Shown here one piece after another: positions 5,685 through 11,418 of a stretch of 12,511 nucleotides of DNA. Where the stretch lies: assembly GCA_021798075.1 (NCBI GenBank), contig JAJZYO010000026.1, positions 1 to 12,511 on the forward strand. The letters are read 5' to 3'. A program made the translations under genes and the position numbers. The DNA is from Actinomycetes bacterium (lineage in GTDB: Bacteria; Actinomycetota; Acidimicrobiia; Acidimicrobiales; Palsa-688). The notes under the pieces were generated by a model. The model was given only the letters and a program-made list of their open reading frames with translations. It ran no database searches and was not told the DNA's origin. Within the stretch, counting starts at the first letter, position 1. Every line of letters begins with the position of its first letter.

Positions 5685-7175
5685 CTATAGGCCGAGGGCA
5701 GCGCTGCACGCCGGCCACGGGCTCCACCCCTGGATGGCCTGGAGGCGTTGGGCAGCTTCGTCCTGCATCCAGTACGGCTCTAAGTCGGGGCGGCCCGGGA
5801 ACCCGAGCCCGGACCACGTGGACCACGAAAACTGGTAGGCCCCGTAAAACCCGTTACCCGTGTTCGCCTGGTAGTTGTCCCCGGACTCACATAGGCGCAG
5901 TTGCAGCCAGACCCCGCCGGCTGGTGGCGGGTGCCCTCCGGCTGCTGTCGAGGCCGCCGCGCTCGTCCCCGCCGCCGGCGAGGTGGTGGCCTCCGGTGGT
6001 GCCGTTGTCGTGGCCGGCACCGTCGTGGCTGCCGGCGCGAGCGTGGTAGTGGTGGGCGGCAGCGTTGTCGTGGGCGCCGTCGTCGTGGGCGCCGTCGTCG
6101 TGGGCGCCGTTGTCGTGGGCGCCGTCGTCGTGGGCAGCGTTGTTGTTGTCGGCGGGATGGTGGTTGTTGTCGTGGGCGCGGTCGTGGTGGTCGTCGCTAC
6201 CGGCAGAGTCGTTGTCTTGGCCGGCAGTGCCGTCGTGGTCCGCACGGTCGTGGTCGTCGAGGGGACAGTGGTCGTAGTGCTCGGCGGCACCGTCGTCGTC
6301 GTGGGCCGCGTCGTTGTCGGCGGTGCGACCGCGGTCGTTGGTATGGGGGCAGGCTTCGTGGTCGCGACAGTCGCCGCCGTCGTGCCGGCAGCCGCGTCGT
6401 ATGTACCGGCCCGCTGGCTCGGGCCGGTACCGGTGGCGAGGCCCATCGAGGTGGCGATGGCCTTCACGATGCCGTTGCCTACGGGCGGCCCCACGCTGGC
6501 CTCGTGCTTTGCGGCCTCAGCGGCCAGTTTGGCCCGAGCCTTGGTGAGCATCGCTTGGAGCGACGCCGCATCTGCCAGGGCTCGGCGCCTGCTGGCGGCG
6601 ACCAGTTGCTCCGCTTCGATGTCGCGCGCCAGAACCCGCTTGTAAGTAGCGAGAGCGCGCTGCAGGCTCGTTTGCTCCATCCGGTAGACGGCGATGGTCA
6701 CGGACAGGTCTCCCACTGCGACGCGTTCGTAGGTGGCCCGGTCCTCCTCGGATATGTACTCGCCGGGCCCGGCCGCCCGCCCGCTCGCAGCTGGGACGCC
6801 TCCCACATAGGCGACCAAATCCTCCTGGCGGAGGAGCGACACCGTGCGCAGGTACCTCGCTTCGAGGGAACGGGCCCCGGCTCGGGCTACTGCCGCTTCG
6901 TCCTCTGTGTAGCTGGCGTTGGCGACATCGGCCTCATAGAGGGCAGCCAGCGAGTGAGCCCGTCGAGCCGCAGCCACCTCCGAGCGCTGCAACTGAGAGA
7001 GCTTTTGCCTGCTCTTGCCGGCCGGGGTGGCAGCCGCGCCAGCGAAGGGCGCGCCGAGCATGGCCGACAAGCTCGCCGCGAAAGCCACGGCTGCCACAAG
7101 GCGAACAGGGACCTTGCGCAGGTACCCAGCCGCCTGCAGCGCCCCAATTGCCCGTTCGGGCTGGTGGCAGGCCAC
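5685..7175 (-). CDS. Rpf-like secreted transglycosylase with coiled coil and Thr/Pro linker
   Basis: The 496-residue product is an exported peptidoglycan-cleaving enzyme. Residues 1-49 form a signal peptide with hydrophobic core LVAAVAFAASLSAML and cleavage near AGAAA. Residues about 55-228 are Ala/Glu/Arg-rich and helical, as in the coiled coils of cell-wall hydrolases. Residues about 270-400 are a Thr/Pro linker, probably spanning the wall. Residues about 420-496 are the resuscitation-promoting-factor domain, with catalytic Glu430 in LCESGDNY, then GAYQFSWSTW, and Cys429 and Cys490 placed to form the conserved disulfide. Rpf domains cut the glycan backbone and aid regrowth of dormant cells. 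The catalytic domain is C-terminal, as in RpfB, but the N-terminal half is unlike the RpfB DUF348/G5 architecture. The GTG start has no good ribosome site, but a TAGTCT hexamer lies nine bases upstream. Confidence 0.88.
   Translation of the reverse strand: MACHQPERAIGALQAAGYLRKVPVRLVAAVAFAASLSAMLGAPFAGAAATPAGKSRQKLSQLQRSEVAAARRAHSLAALYEADVANASYTEDEAAVARAGARSLEARYLRTVSLLRQEDLVAYVGGVPAASGRAAGPGEYISEEDRATYERVAVGDLSVTIAVYRMEQTSLQRALATYKRVLARDIEAEQLVAASRRRALADAASLQAMLTKARAKLAAEAAKHEASVGPPVGNGIVKAIATSMGLATGTGPSQRAGTYDAAAGTTAATVATTKPAPIPTTAVAPPTTTRPTTTTVPPSTTTTVPSTTTTVRTTTALPAKTTTLPVATTTTTAPTTTTTIPPTTTTLPTTTAPTTTAPTTTAPTTTAPTTTLPPTTTTLAPAATTVPATTTAPPEATTSPAAGTSAAASTAAGGHPPPAGGVWLQLRLCESGDNYQANTGNGFYGAYQFSWSTWSGLGFPGRPDLEPYWMQDEAAQRLQAIQGWSPWPACSAALGL
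6064..6138 (-). repeat. Five 15-bp tandem repeats coding the APTTT linker
   Basis: On the plus strand the unit is GTYGTCGTGGGCGCC, starting at 6064, 6079, 6094, 6109 and 6124. The units differ at a few bases, and the last ends in AGC. Each unit encodes five residues (APTTT) of the wall-spanning linker of the Rpf-like protein, so gain or loss of units changes linker length without breaking the frame. The rest of the linker, about 5980-6360, is a looser mixture of GTC/GTT/GGC triplets. Confidence 0.9.
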
Positions 7176-7184
7176 GACGCTCGG

Positions 7185-7190
7185 AGACTA
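7185..7190 (-). promoter_or_regulatory. Possible -10 element of the Rpf-like gene
   Basis: On the minus strand TAGTCT lies nine bases before the GTG start, within CTAGTCTCC, close to the CTAGTATCC found before the phosphoesterase gene. No good -35 is seen. The surrounding 141-bp gap (7176-7316) also holds the direct repeat TTGCACGG (7196-7203 and 7218-7225, 22 bp apart), the palindrome TGGCGCCA between the copies (7206-7213) and the palindrome GGTATACC (7227-7234). These could be regulator sites upstream of the gene, but no known operator is recognised. Confidence 0.35.
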
Positions 7191-7316
7191 GCGGTTTGCA
7201 CGGCGTGGCGCCAGTGGTTGCACGGAGGTATACCAGTGACAGGCCGCGCGAGGTGCCCTTTAGCTCGCCACGGAAGGCGTGTGGCGGGCTGGGCGAAGTG
7301 GCCGGGGAGGGGCGCG

Positions 7317-8417
7317 CTAGGGCCCGGGCCAGACCAGCTTGCGGCCGTGGTAGATGGCGTCCACGTAGCGGGGGTCGATGATGGAGGAGAGGTCCACGCT
7401 GCGCTTTATGTAGTGGTAACGCCGGAGCAGCTGGTAGTCGGGCTCCCACTGGGCGGTGTCCTCGTAGCCCACCCCGTGGCCGGGCAGGAGCGTCTTCATG
7501 ACTATGGAGGACTCCACCTGCCAGCGCTGGATGTTCTGGTGCACGTTGTAGCCCAGCTGGTACTTGGCCGCGTCGCGGACGCAGGTGGCGGCGTGCGAGA
7601 GGCAGAACGTGAAGGCCTTGAAGGTGGCCCGCAGGAAGTCCTCGACCGCCCCGGGGTGGGCATTGGCCCAGGCCCGGTTGACGTCTAAGACGTTGAACGC
7701 ACCTTTTATGCCGAAGGCCGCGGGGTCCCACTCGCGCACTTTGTACCCCTCGTCTTTCAGCTGGACCGGTTCGTTGGACTTGTAGGCGGTGAGCGCCTGG
7801 ACCTGGCCTCTCGGCAGGATCGTCGGGTTGAAGCCCACCGCCACTTCCTTGAGCGTCGACAGCCGCACGCCCGCCTTTTCGAGCATGGCCGAGATGTCGG
7901 GCGGCATGGCGCCCTTGTAACCGACCGTCTTGCCGTCGAGCTGTCGCAGGTTGGTGACCGAAGGCATGGTGAGAAGGACGTCGATGGTCGCGTTGCCGTA
8001 CGTGGCGATGGCATCGACGGGGATGCTCGGGGTACCCGCGACGTCGTTGATGGCGTCAGAGGGCGACCCGAGCTCGGTGATGGTCACCTTGCCCGCGTCG
8101 ACGAGCTGGGCCGAGGAAGTCGGGTCCCCGGTGCCAGGCTCGAAGAGGACGCGCAAGCACAAGTCGGCGTAGTAACCCTGGGCCTCGGCCGCGATGGGGT
8201 CCAAGATCCCGACCGAGGCCTCCCAGCCGAAGCCGGTCAGGTACGTGATCGTGCCCGCCGCCCGGTTGGCGGCGCAGCGCGAGCTGCTCACGAGCGGGCC
8301 GGAGCGCCTGGCCTGGCCAGCCCGCTGGGCCGGAGCCGCGCGGGCGGGCGAAGCCGAAGTAGCCACAAGAGCGCCAGCCAAGACGAGGGTGCTGAGGGCC
8401 CGCGGGGAAAAACGCAT
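7317..8417 (-). CDS. NMT1/THI5-like ABC transporter substrate-binding protein
   Basis: The 366-residue product is the extracellular binding protein of the adjacent importer. Residues 1-27 are a signal peptide (MRFSPR, hydrophobic LVLAGALVA, SPARA then AAPA). The body has the NMT1/THI5/SsuA two-lobed pattern: GWEASVGILDPIAAEAQGYY (64-83), a DAGKVTITELG segment (107-117), DGKTVGYKGA (161-170), and FNPTILPRGQVQALTAYKSN (196-215) followed by EP, typical of ThiY-like proteins that bind thiamine-precursor pyrimidines. Related proteins bind riboflavin, taurine or sulfonates, so the ligand is open; no thiamine (TPP) riboswitch was seen upstream. There is no lipobox Cys at the cleavage site, which is unusual for a binding protein of a Gram-positive. 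The start at 8417 is set by the signal peptide and promoter, although the frame extends to a GTG at 8492. Confidence 0.85.
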   Translation of the reverse strand: MRFSPRALSTLVLAGALVATSASPARAAPAQRAGQARRSGPLVSSSRCAANRAAGTITYLTGFGWEASVGILDPIAAEAQGYYADLCLRVLFEPGTGDPTSSAQLVDAGKVTITELGSPSDAINDVAGTPSIPVDAIATYGNATIDVLLTMPSVTNLRQLDGKTVGYKGAMPPDISAMLEKAGVRLSTLKEVAVGFNPTILPRGQVQALTAYKSNEPVQLKDEGYKVREWDPAAFGIKGAFNVLDVNRAWANAHPGAVEDFLRATFKAFTFCLSHAATCVRDAAKYQLGYNVHQNIQRWQVESSIVMKTLLPGHGVGYEDTAQWEPDYQLLRRYHYIKRSVDLSSIIDPRYVDAIYHGRKLVWPGP

Positions 8418-8429
8418 AAGGACTGAGGC

Positions 8430-8458
8430 ACAGTAACGGAGGGCTCCGGCTATTGCAA
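8430..8458 (-). promoter_or_regulatory. Promoter of the substrate-binding protein gene
   Basis: On the minus strand TTGCAA (8458-8453) and TACTGT (8435-8430) are separated by exactly 17 bp, a good housekeeping-sigma promoter. The expected transcription start near 8423 leaves only about six bases before the ATG at 8417, so the message would be nearly leaderless. The promoter lies in the 58-bp gap after the permease gene and would let the binding protein be made in excess over the membrane parts. Confidence 0.65.
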
Positions 8459-8475
8459 CGACCCCCGATGACCGC

Positions 8476-9291
8476 TCACTGCTTGAAGCCACGCCAGCGC
8501 AGCACCCTGTCCTCTACCACCACGATGAGGGCGGTGAGGACGAGCCCGAACACTGCCAGAGTGACGATCCCGGCCCACGCGTAGCCGAGCTGGGCGTCTG
8601 CGGACTGTTGCTCGATGAACACCCCGAGGCCGCTCGACGAACCCTGCGCGACCATCTCCGCGATGGCGGCGCCGACGACCGACAGCGGCACTACTACCCG
8701 GGCGGCGGCGAACAGGTAGGGCAGGCTCGCCGGCAACTGCAGCCGCCAGAGCGTCTCCCAGCGGGATGCGGAGAGGCTCTGGAACACCTCCAAAGCCTTC
8801 GGGTCCGCCGAGCGCAGGCCGGCCAGGGCGTTGATGAGGGCCGGGAAGAAGGTGATGATGGCCGTCATCACGATCTTGGGGGCCCGGCCGAGCCCGAGGA
8901 AGAGAGTGAGGGTGGGGGCGATGGCCAGCAGCGGGCTCACATTGAGGGCGACGGCGAGGGGGAGCACGGCCCGGGTGAGCAGCCGCGACTGGTCCATCCC
9001 GACGGCGAGCAGGAGGGCGACGGCGTAGCTGATCGCCACCCCGGGCAAGGCCTCGGCCAAGGTGGCGCCCCCGTACGCGAGCAACGTCCCGAGGTGCCCA
9101 GTCAGGTCCGCGCCGACCTGGCCCAGGGTGGGCAGCAAGAAGCGCTCGTGGGTGGCCAGGAGCTCCCAGACCAGGAGCACGACGCCGAAGGCGACGAGCG
9201 GCGGCGCCCAGGTCGCCAAGCGCAGGTGGTCAGTCGCCCGGCGCAGCGAAGGCCTCTCGTAGCCGTGCCCGCAGCTCACGCTGCAACCCAT
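8476..9291 (-). CDS. ABC transporter permease (SsuC/TauC family)
   Basis: The product, up to 271 residues, is the membrane subunit of the importer, with about six helices. The first runs from about residue 29 (PPLVAFGVVLLVWELL), and others lie near 80-98, 108-132, 138-158, 195-215 and 238-260. The cytoplasmic EAA loop, which docks on the ATPase, is seen at about 163-190 (ADPKALEVFQSLSASRW, then LPASLPYLF). Family members import sulfonates, taurine, nitrate or pyrimidine precursors. The start is uncertain: ATG at 9291 gives a Cys-rich, unmotivated N-terminus and a 62-bp overlap with the ATPase gene, while GTG at 9279 or TTG at 9219 (just after the ATPase stop) would also keep all helices. Codirectional overlap implies one operon. 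Confidence 0.85.
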   Translation of the reverse strand: MGCSVSCGHGYERPSLRRATDHLRLATWAPPLVAFGVVLLVWELLATHERFLLPTLGQVGADLTGHLGTLLAYGGATLAEALPGVAISYAVALLLAVGMDQSRLLTRAVLPLAVALNVSPLLAIAPTLTLFLGLGRAPKIVMTAIITFFPALINALAGLRSADPKALEVFQSLSASRWETLWRLQLPASLPYLFAAARVVVPLSVVGAAIAEMVAQGSSSGLGVFIEQQSADAQLGYAWAGIVTLAVFGLVLTALIVVVEDRVLRWRGFKQ

Positions 9292-10126
9292 GGAAGGCTT
9301 CAGTGTCTTCGATCCCCTCCGGCCGGGGCCGGGGGAGGGCGATGTGAACGGGCTCGCTCAATTTTCCCTTACCCATGACGGAGACTTGGTCGGAAAGCAC
9401 TACCGCCTCGCCGACCGAGTGCGTGACGAAGACGACCGTGGGGCGCTCGGCTTGCCAAAGTTCCAAGAGCAGGTGGGCAACGTGCTCGCGGGTCATCTCG
9501 TCGAGCGCCCCAAAGGGTTCGTCCATGAGAAGGACCGCGGGAGCAAAAGCGAACGCACGGGCGATGGCGACTCTCTGGCGCATCCCGCCCGAAAGTTGGG
9601 CCGGGAGCCGGTCCAAGGTCTCGCCCAGGCCGAGGAGTGCCAGGATCCGCTCAGGGTCGCGCGGCTGGCACGGTGCCCGTCGGTTTACCTGCAGGGGCAG
9701 CCGGACGTTGTCGAGCACGCTCCGCCAGGGCAAGAGCGCCGGCGATTGCGGTACCCAGCCCAGGTGCTTGCGCCGGCTGGCTTCGGCTGGCGGCTCGCCG
9801 AATATAAAGACCTCACCCGCGTCGGGCTTGGCCAGGCCGGCGAGGACCCGTAGCAGCGTCGACTTACCGGCCCCGCTCGGGCCGATCACAGTGAAGAAGC
9901 TCCCCCGAGGGATGGCGAGGTCGACCTCGTCGAGCGCCGGCGTGCCCACGTTCGGGAACCTCTTCGTCACCCCCGACAGCACGATCCAGTCCTGCGCCTG
10001 AGCGGGCTCGGGCACCGCCGGCATCGCCGTCGGCTTAGGGCCCGCCGGTCGCGAGGCCGTCGGTCGGGGGTAGGGCTCACCGCCGGCGGGTGGCTCCGCT
10101 CCGGTCGGCTCGGTGCTAATTGCCAT
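9230..10126 (-). CDS. ABC transporter ATP-binding protein (SsuB/TauB family)
   Basis: The 298-residue product powers the importer. All ATPase motifs are intact: Walker A GPSGAGKST (82-90), Q-loop WVPQSPALLPW (124-134), signature LSGGMRQR (178-185), Walker B VLLMDEPFGALD (198-209) and the switch His in VTHS (234-237). Residues 1-45 are a Pro/Ala-rich extension before the domain, which begins at WIVLSGVTKRF. The ATG at 10126 is favoured because sequence further upstream is Arg/Trp-rich and shadow-like. An ATG at 10024 would trim the extension to about ten residues. TATGGT (minus strand, 10143-10138) lies 11 bases before the start. The gene is 74 bp downstream of a small membrane-protein gene and overlaps the permease gene. 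Confidence 0.9.
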   Translation of the reverse strand: MAISTEPTGAEPPAGGEPYPRPTASRPAGPKPTAMPAVPEPAQAQDWIVLSGVTKRFPNVGTPALDEVDLAIPRGSFFTVIGPSGAGKSTLLRVLAGLAKPDAGEVFIFGEPPAEASRRKHLGWVPQSPALLPWRSVLDNVRLPLQVNRRAPCQPRDPERILALLGLGETLDRLPAQLSGGMRQRVAIARAFAFAPAVLLMDEPFGALDEMTREHVAHLLLELWQAERPTVVFVTHSVGEAVVLSDQVSVMGKGKLSEPVHIALPRPRPEGIEDTEAFHGLQRELRARLREAFAAPGD

Positions 10127-10137
10127 GGCCGAGTGCC

Positions 10138-10143
10138 ACCATA
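10138..10143 (-). promoter_or_regulatory. Possible -10 element before the ATP-binding protein gene
   Basis: On the minus strand TATGGT lies 11 bases before the ATG at 10126, with no clear -35 and no strong ribosome site between. It may be an internal promoter of the importer operon giving a very short leader. The evidence is limited to the hexamer and its spacing, which match other genes in this window. Confidence 0.25.
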
Positions 10144-10200
10144 TGGGGCCCCGCCGGCGTCCTTGGTACCGCGGCCAGGCCGAGCGCAACGCCGCCGTGG

Positions 10201-10368
10201 TCAGTGCAGCTGTGTGTAGGCCCCGTAACCGCCGGAGGCCAGGGCCGCGGCCACCATGCACAACATGACCAGGGAGAAGATGAAGTCCGCCCTTTTGGTC
10301 AGGAGTGCGTAGATGCCCGTGGCCTGGGCCACGACCAGCAGGGCACCGGCCACATAGAAGGGTGTCAT
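10201..10368 (-). CDS. 55-residue two-helix membrane protein
   Basis: This short gene starts at ATG 10368 and ends at TGA 10201. The product begins MTPFYVAGALLVVAQATGIY and has two hydrophobic helices, about residues 4-23 and 29-47, separated by a short basic/acidic turn (LTKRAD), then a polar tail ending AYTQLH. A strong ribosome site, GAGGAC, lies six bases before the start. A hydrophobic hairpin this clean, with a good ribosome site and length-appropriate start and stop, is unlikely by chance. It leads the importer operon, 75 bp before the ATP-binding protein gene, and could be an accessory membrane subunit, but no family is recognised and the link to transport is inferred from position only. 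Confidence 0.7.
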   Translation of the reverse strand: MTPFYVAGALLVVAQATGIYALLTKRADFIFSLVMLCMVAAALASGGYGAYTQLH

Positions 10369-10374
10369 GGACCT

Positions 10375-10380
10375 GTCCTC
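10375..10380 (-). promoter_or_regulatory. Ribosome binding site of the small membrane protein
   Basis: GAGGAC on the minus strand is followed six bases later by the ATG at 10368. It is the best Shine-Dalgarno match in the right half of the window and is the main reason for accepting the 55-residue gene. TACTGT at 10393-10388 could be its -10, but no -35 matches. Confidence 0.55.
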
Positions 10381-10465
10381 ACGAGCAACAGTACGGCTCC
10401 GGTCATCCAGCGCGAGGATACCCGGGCGGTGGGAGGGATTGGGCCGTCAGGCCTGGGGAGGGCTG

Positions 10466-10546
10466 GCACAGGGCGCTCGCCGGGCACCGCCGGCGGGGGT
10501 GGGGTGGGCGGCGCAGGGTGCTCGCCAGGCAGCGCCGGCGGGGGTG
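10466..10546. repeat. Duplicated 36-bp segment in the divergent intergenic region
   Basis: The segment at 10466-10501 recurs at 10511-10546 with four differences in 36 bases; both copies contain GCTCGCC and end in CGCCGGCGGGGGTG. The offset is 45 bp. The copies sit in the 243-bp gap between the divergent small membrane-protein gene and the mobA-like gene. The gap also holds the candidate -10 of the mobA-like gene and nothing else that I can name. Confidence 0.8.
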
Positions 10547-10595
10547 TCGTGCACGTGAGCATGCCCGAGTTCGTCCCGGTGCGCCCCTGGCCCGC

Positions 10596-10601
10596 TAGCT
10601 T
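10596..10601 (+). promoter_or_regulatory. Possible -10 element of the mobA-like gene
   Basis: TAGCTT lies ten bases before the ATG at 10612, which would give a leader of only a few bases. The intervening CGGTGGCACG holds at best a weak ribosome site (GGTGG). No -35 is clear. The arrangement matches the near-leaderless pattern elsewhere in the window. Confidence 0.35.
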
Positions 10602-10611
10602 CGGTGGCACG

Positions 10612-11226
10612 ATGTGTGCCCGTCCGGCCGGCATGCTCCTCACCGGTGGCGCCAGCCGGCGGATGGGTTTCGACAAGGCGATGATCGACGTGGGCGGCGT
10701 CCCCAATGCCTTGCGGCTCGCCGGCGCCCTGGGCCAGGTGGCCGGACCGCTGGTCGAGGTGGGGCCGGGCCGTTCGGGGTTGCCGGCGGTGAGCGAGGAG
10801 CCACCGGGCGCCGGCCCGCTCGTGGCGCTGTGCGCGGGCTGGGACGCTCTCGTCGCGTGCGGGTGCGCAGGGCCGGTGCTGGTCGTAGCGTGCGACCTGG
10901 CGTTCGTTACGGCCGAGGCGCTCGCCGTGCTCTCCGGCTGGCCAGGCGTGTCGAGTGCACTGCCAGTTGTGGGGGGCCGGCCGCAGCCCCTCTGCGCCCG
11001 CTGGTCCCAGGCGGACATGGAGGTGGCGAGGGAGCTGGTGGTGGCGGGGGAGCGGTCGATGAAGGCCCTGCTCGCCCGGGCAGCCGTCGAGATGTTGAGC
11101 GAGGTGGTATGGCCGGGAGATCCCCGCCGTGTTTTCGCCGATGTCGACACCCCTCAGGATCTCCGACGGTTCGGCCTCGCGTGCCCGGGGGCGCCAGGCC
11201 GTCAGAGTGCCGAGCGCACCGGGTGA
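10612..11226 (+). CDS. mobA: MobA-like molybdenum cofactor guanylyltransferase
   Basis: The 204-residue product is a nucleotidyltransferase of the MobA family, which attaches GMP from GTP to molybdopterin to form the guanine dinucleotide cofactor of many molybdoenzymes in the cytoplasm. The signature LLTGGASRRMGFDKA (9-23) is the GTP-binding loop, VLVVACDLAF (89-98) carries the metal-binding Asp95, and VFADVDTPQDL (174-184) is the family's closing motif. Length is normal. The ATG at 10612 is favoured over an in-frame ATG at 10561 because the protein then starts directly at the first strand and TAGCTT lies just upstream. No molybdoenzyme or other cofactor gene is in the window. Related nucleotidyltransferases with other substrates exist, so the assignment is by family. 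Confidence 0.82.
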   Translation: MCARPAGMLLTGGASRRMGFDKAMIDVGGVPNALRLAGALGQVAGPLVEVGPGRSGLPAVSEEPPGAGPLVALCAGWDALVACGCAGPVLVVACDLAFVTAEALAVLSGWPGVSSALPVVGGRPQPLCARWSQADMEVARELVVAGERSMKALLARAAVEMLSEVVWPGDPRRVFADVDTPQDLRRFGLACPGAPGRQSAERTG

Positions 11227-11231
11227 GGGAG

Positions 11232-11299
11232 GGCCCAGGGCTCACTTCGGCCCAGGGCTCACTTCGGCCCAGGGCTCACTTCGGCCCAGGGCTCACTTC
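11232..11299. repeat. Four perfect 17-bp tandem repeats
   Basis: GGCCCAGGGCTCACTTC occurs four times without change, at 11232, 11249, 11266 and 11283, beginning six bases after the mobA-like stop codon. A variant reading GGGCTCAGTTCTCGGT appears at 11391-11406 across the kinase stop codon, so the family reaches both convergent genes. Seventeen bases is not a codon multiple, and the array is outside any credible gene. Confidence 0.95.
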
Positions 11300-11418
11300 T
11301 CGGTGCGATCGCGCCTTCTCGGTGCACTGGCGCGTCGTATGACAACGCCAAGTGCACCCAGGAGCCCTGAGCGCACCGAGAAGCGTCTTGGGGCTCAGTT
11401 CTCGGTCTTCTCGGTGCG
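11296..11418. repeat. CTTCTCGGTGCG repeats, three direct and one inverted
   Basis: CTTCTCGGTGCG is found at 11296-11307, 11315-11326 (last base A) and 11407-11418, with the inverted form CGCACCGAGAAG at 11372-11383. A partial copy, TTCTCGGT, is at 11399-11406. The last copy lies inside the kinase gene and encodes part of its terminal RTEKTEN. The inverted copy could pair with any direct copy in RNA from either strand. Confidence 0.85.
11321..11358. terminator. Hairpin between convergent genes, likely bidirectional terminator
   Basis: GGTGCACTGGCG (11321-11332) pairs with CGCCAAGTGCACC (11346-11358) with one bulged A, around a 13-base loop. It lies about 95 bases after the mobA-like stop and 37 bases after the kinase stop, and would fold in RNA from both strands. 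There is no U-tract on either side, which is common in high-GC actinobacteria but weakens the call. Confidence 0.5.

Noticed and set aside
5901..7688. A 595-codon open frame on the plus strand
   Set aside because: It is antisense to the Rpf-like gene and the end of the binding-protein gene, is Arg/Gly-rich throughout, and its length is explained by the GC-rich Thr/Pro-coding repeats.
10550..10564. TGCACGTGAGCATGC as a regulator palindrome
   Set aside because: The two halves do not match as an inverted repeat once aligned; only short overlapping self-complementary words are present.
10120..10611. N-terminal extension of the mobA-like frame
   Set aside because: It would run antisense through the small membrane-protein gene and the 36-bp repeats, and normal family length is reached from ATG 10612.
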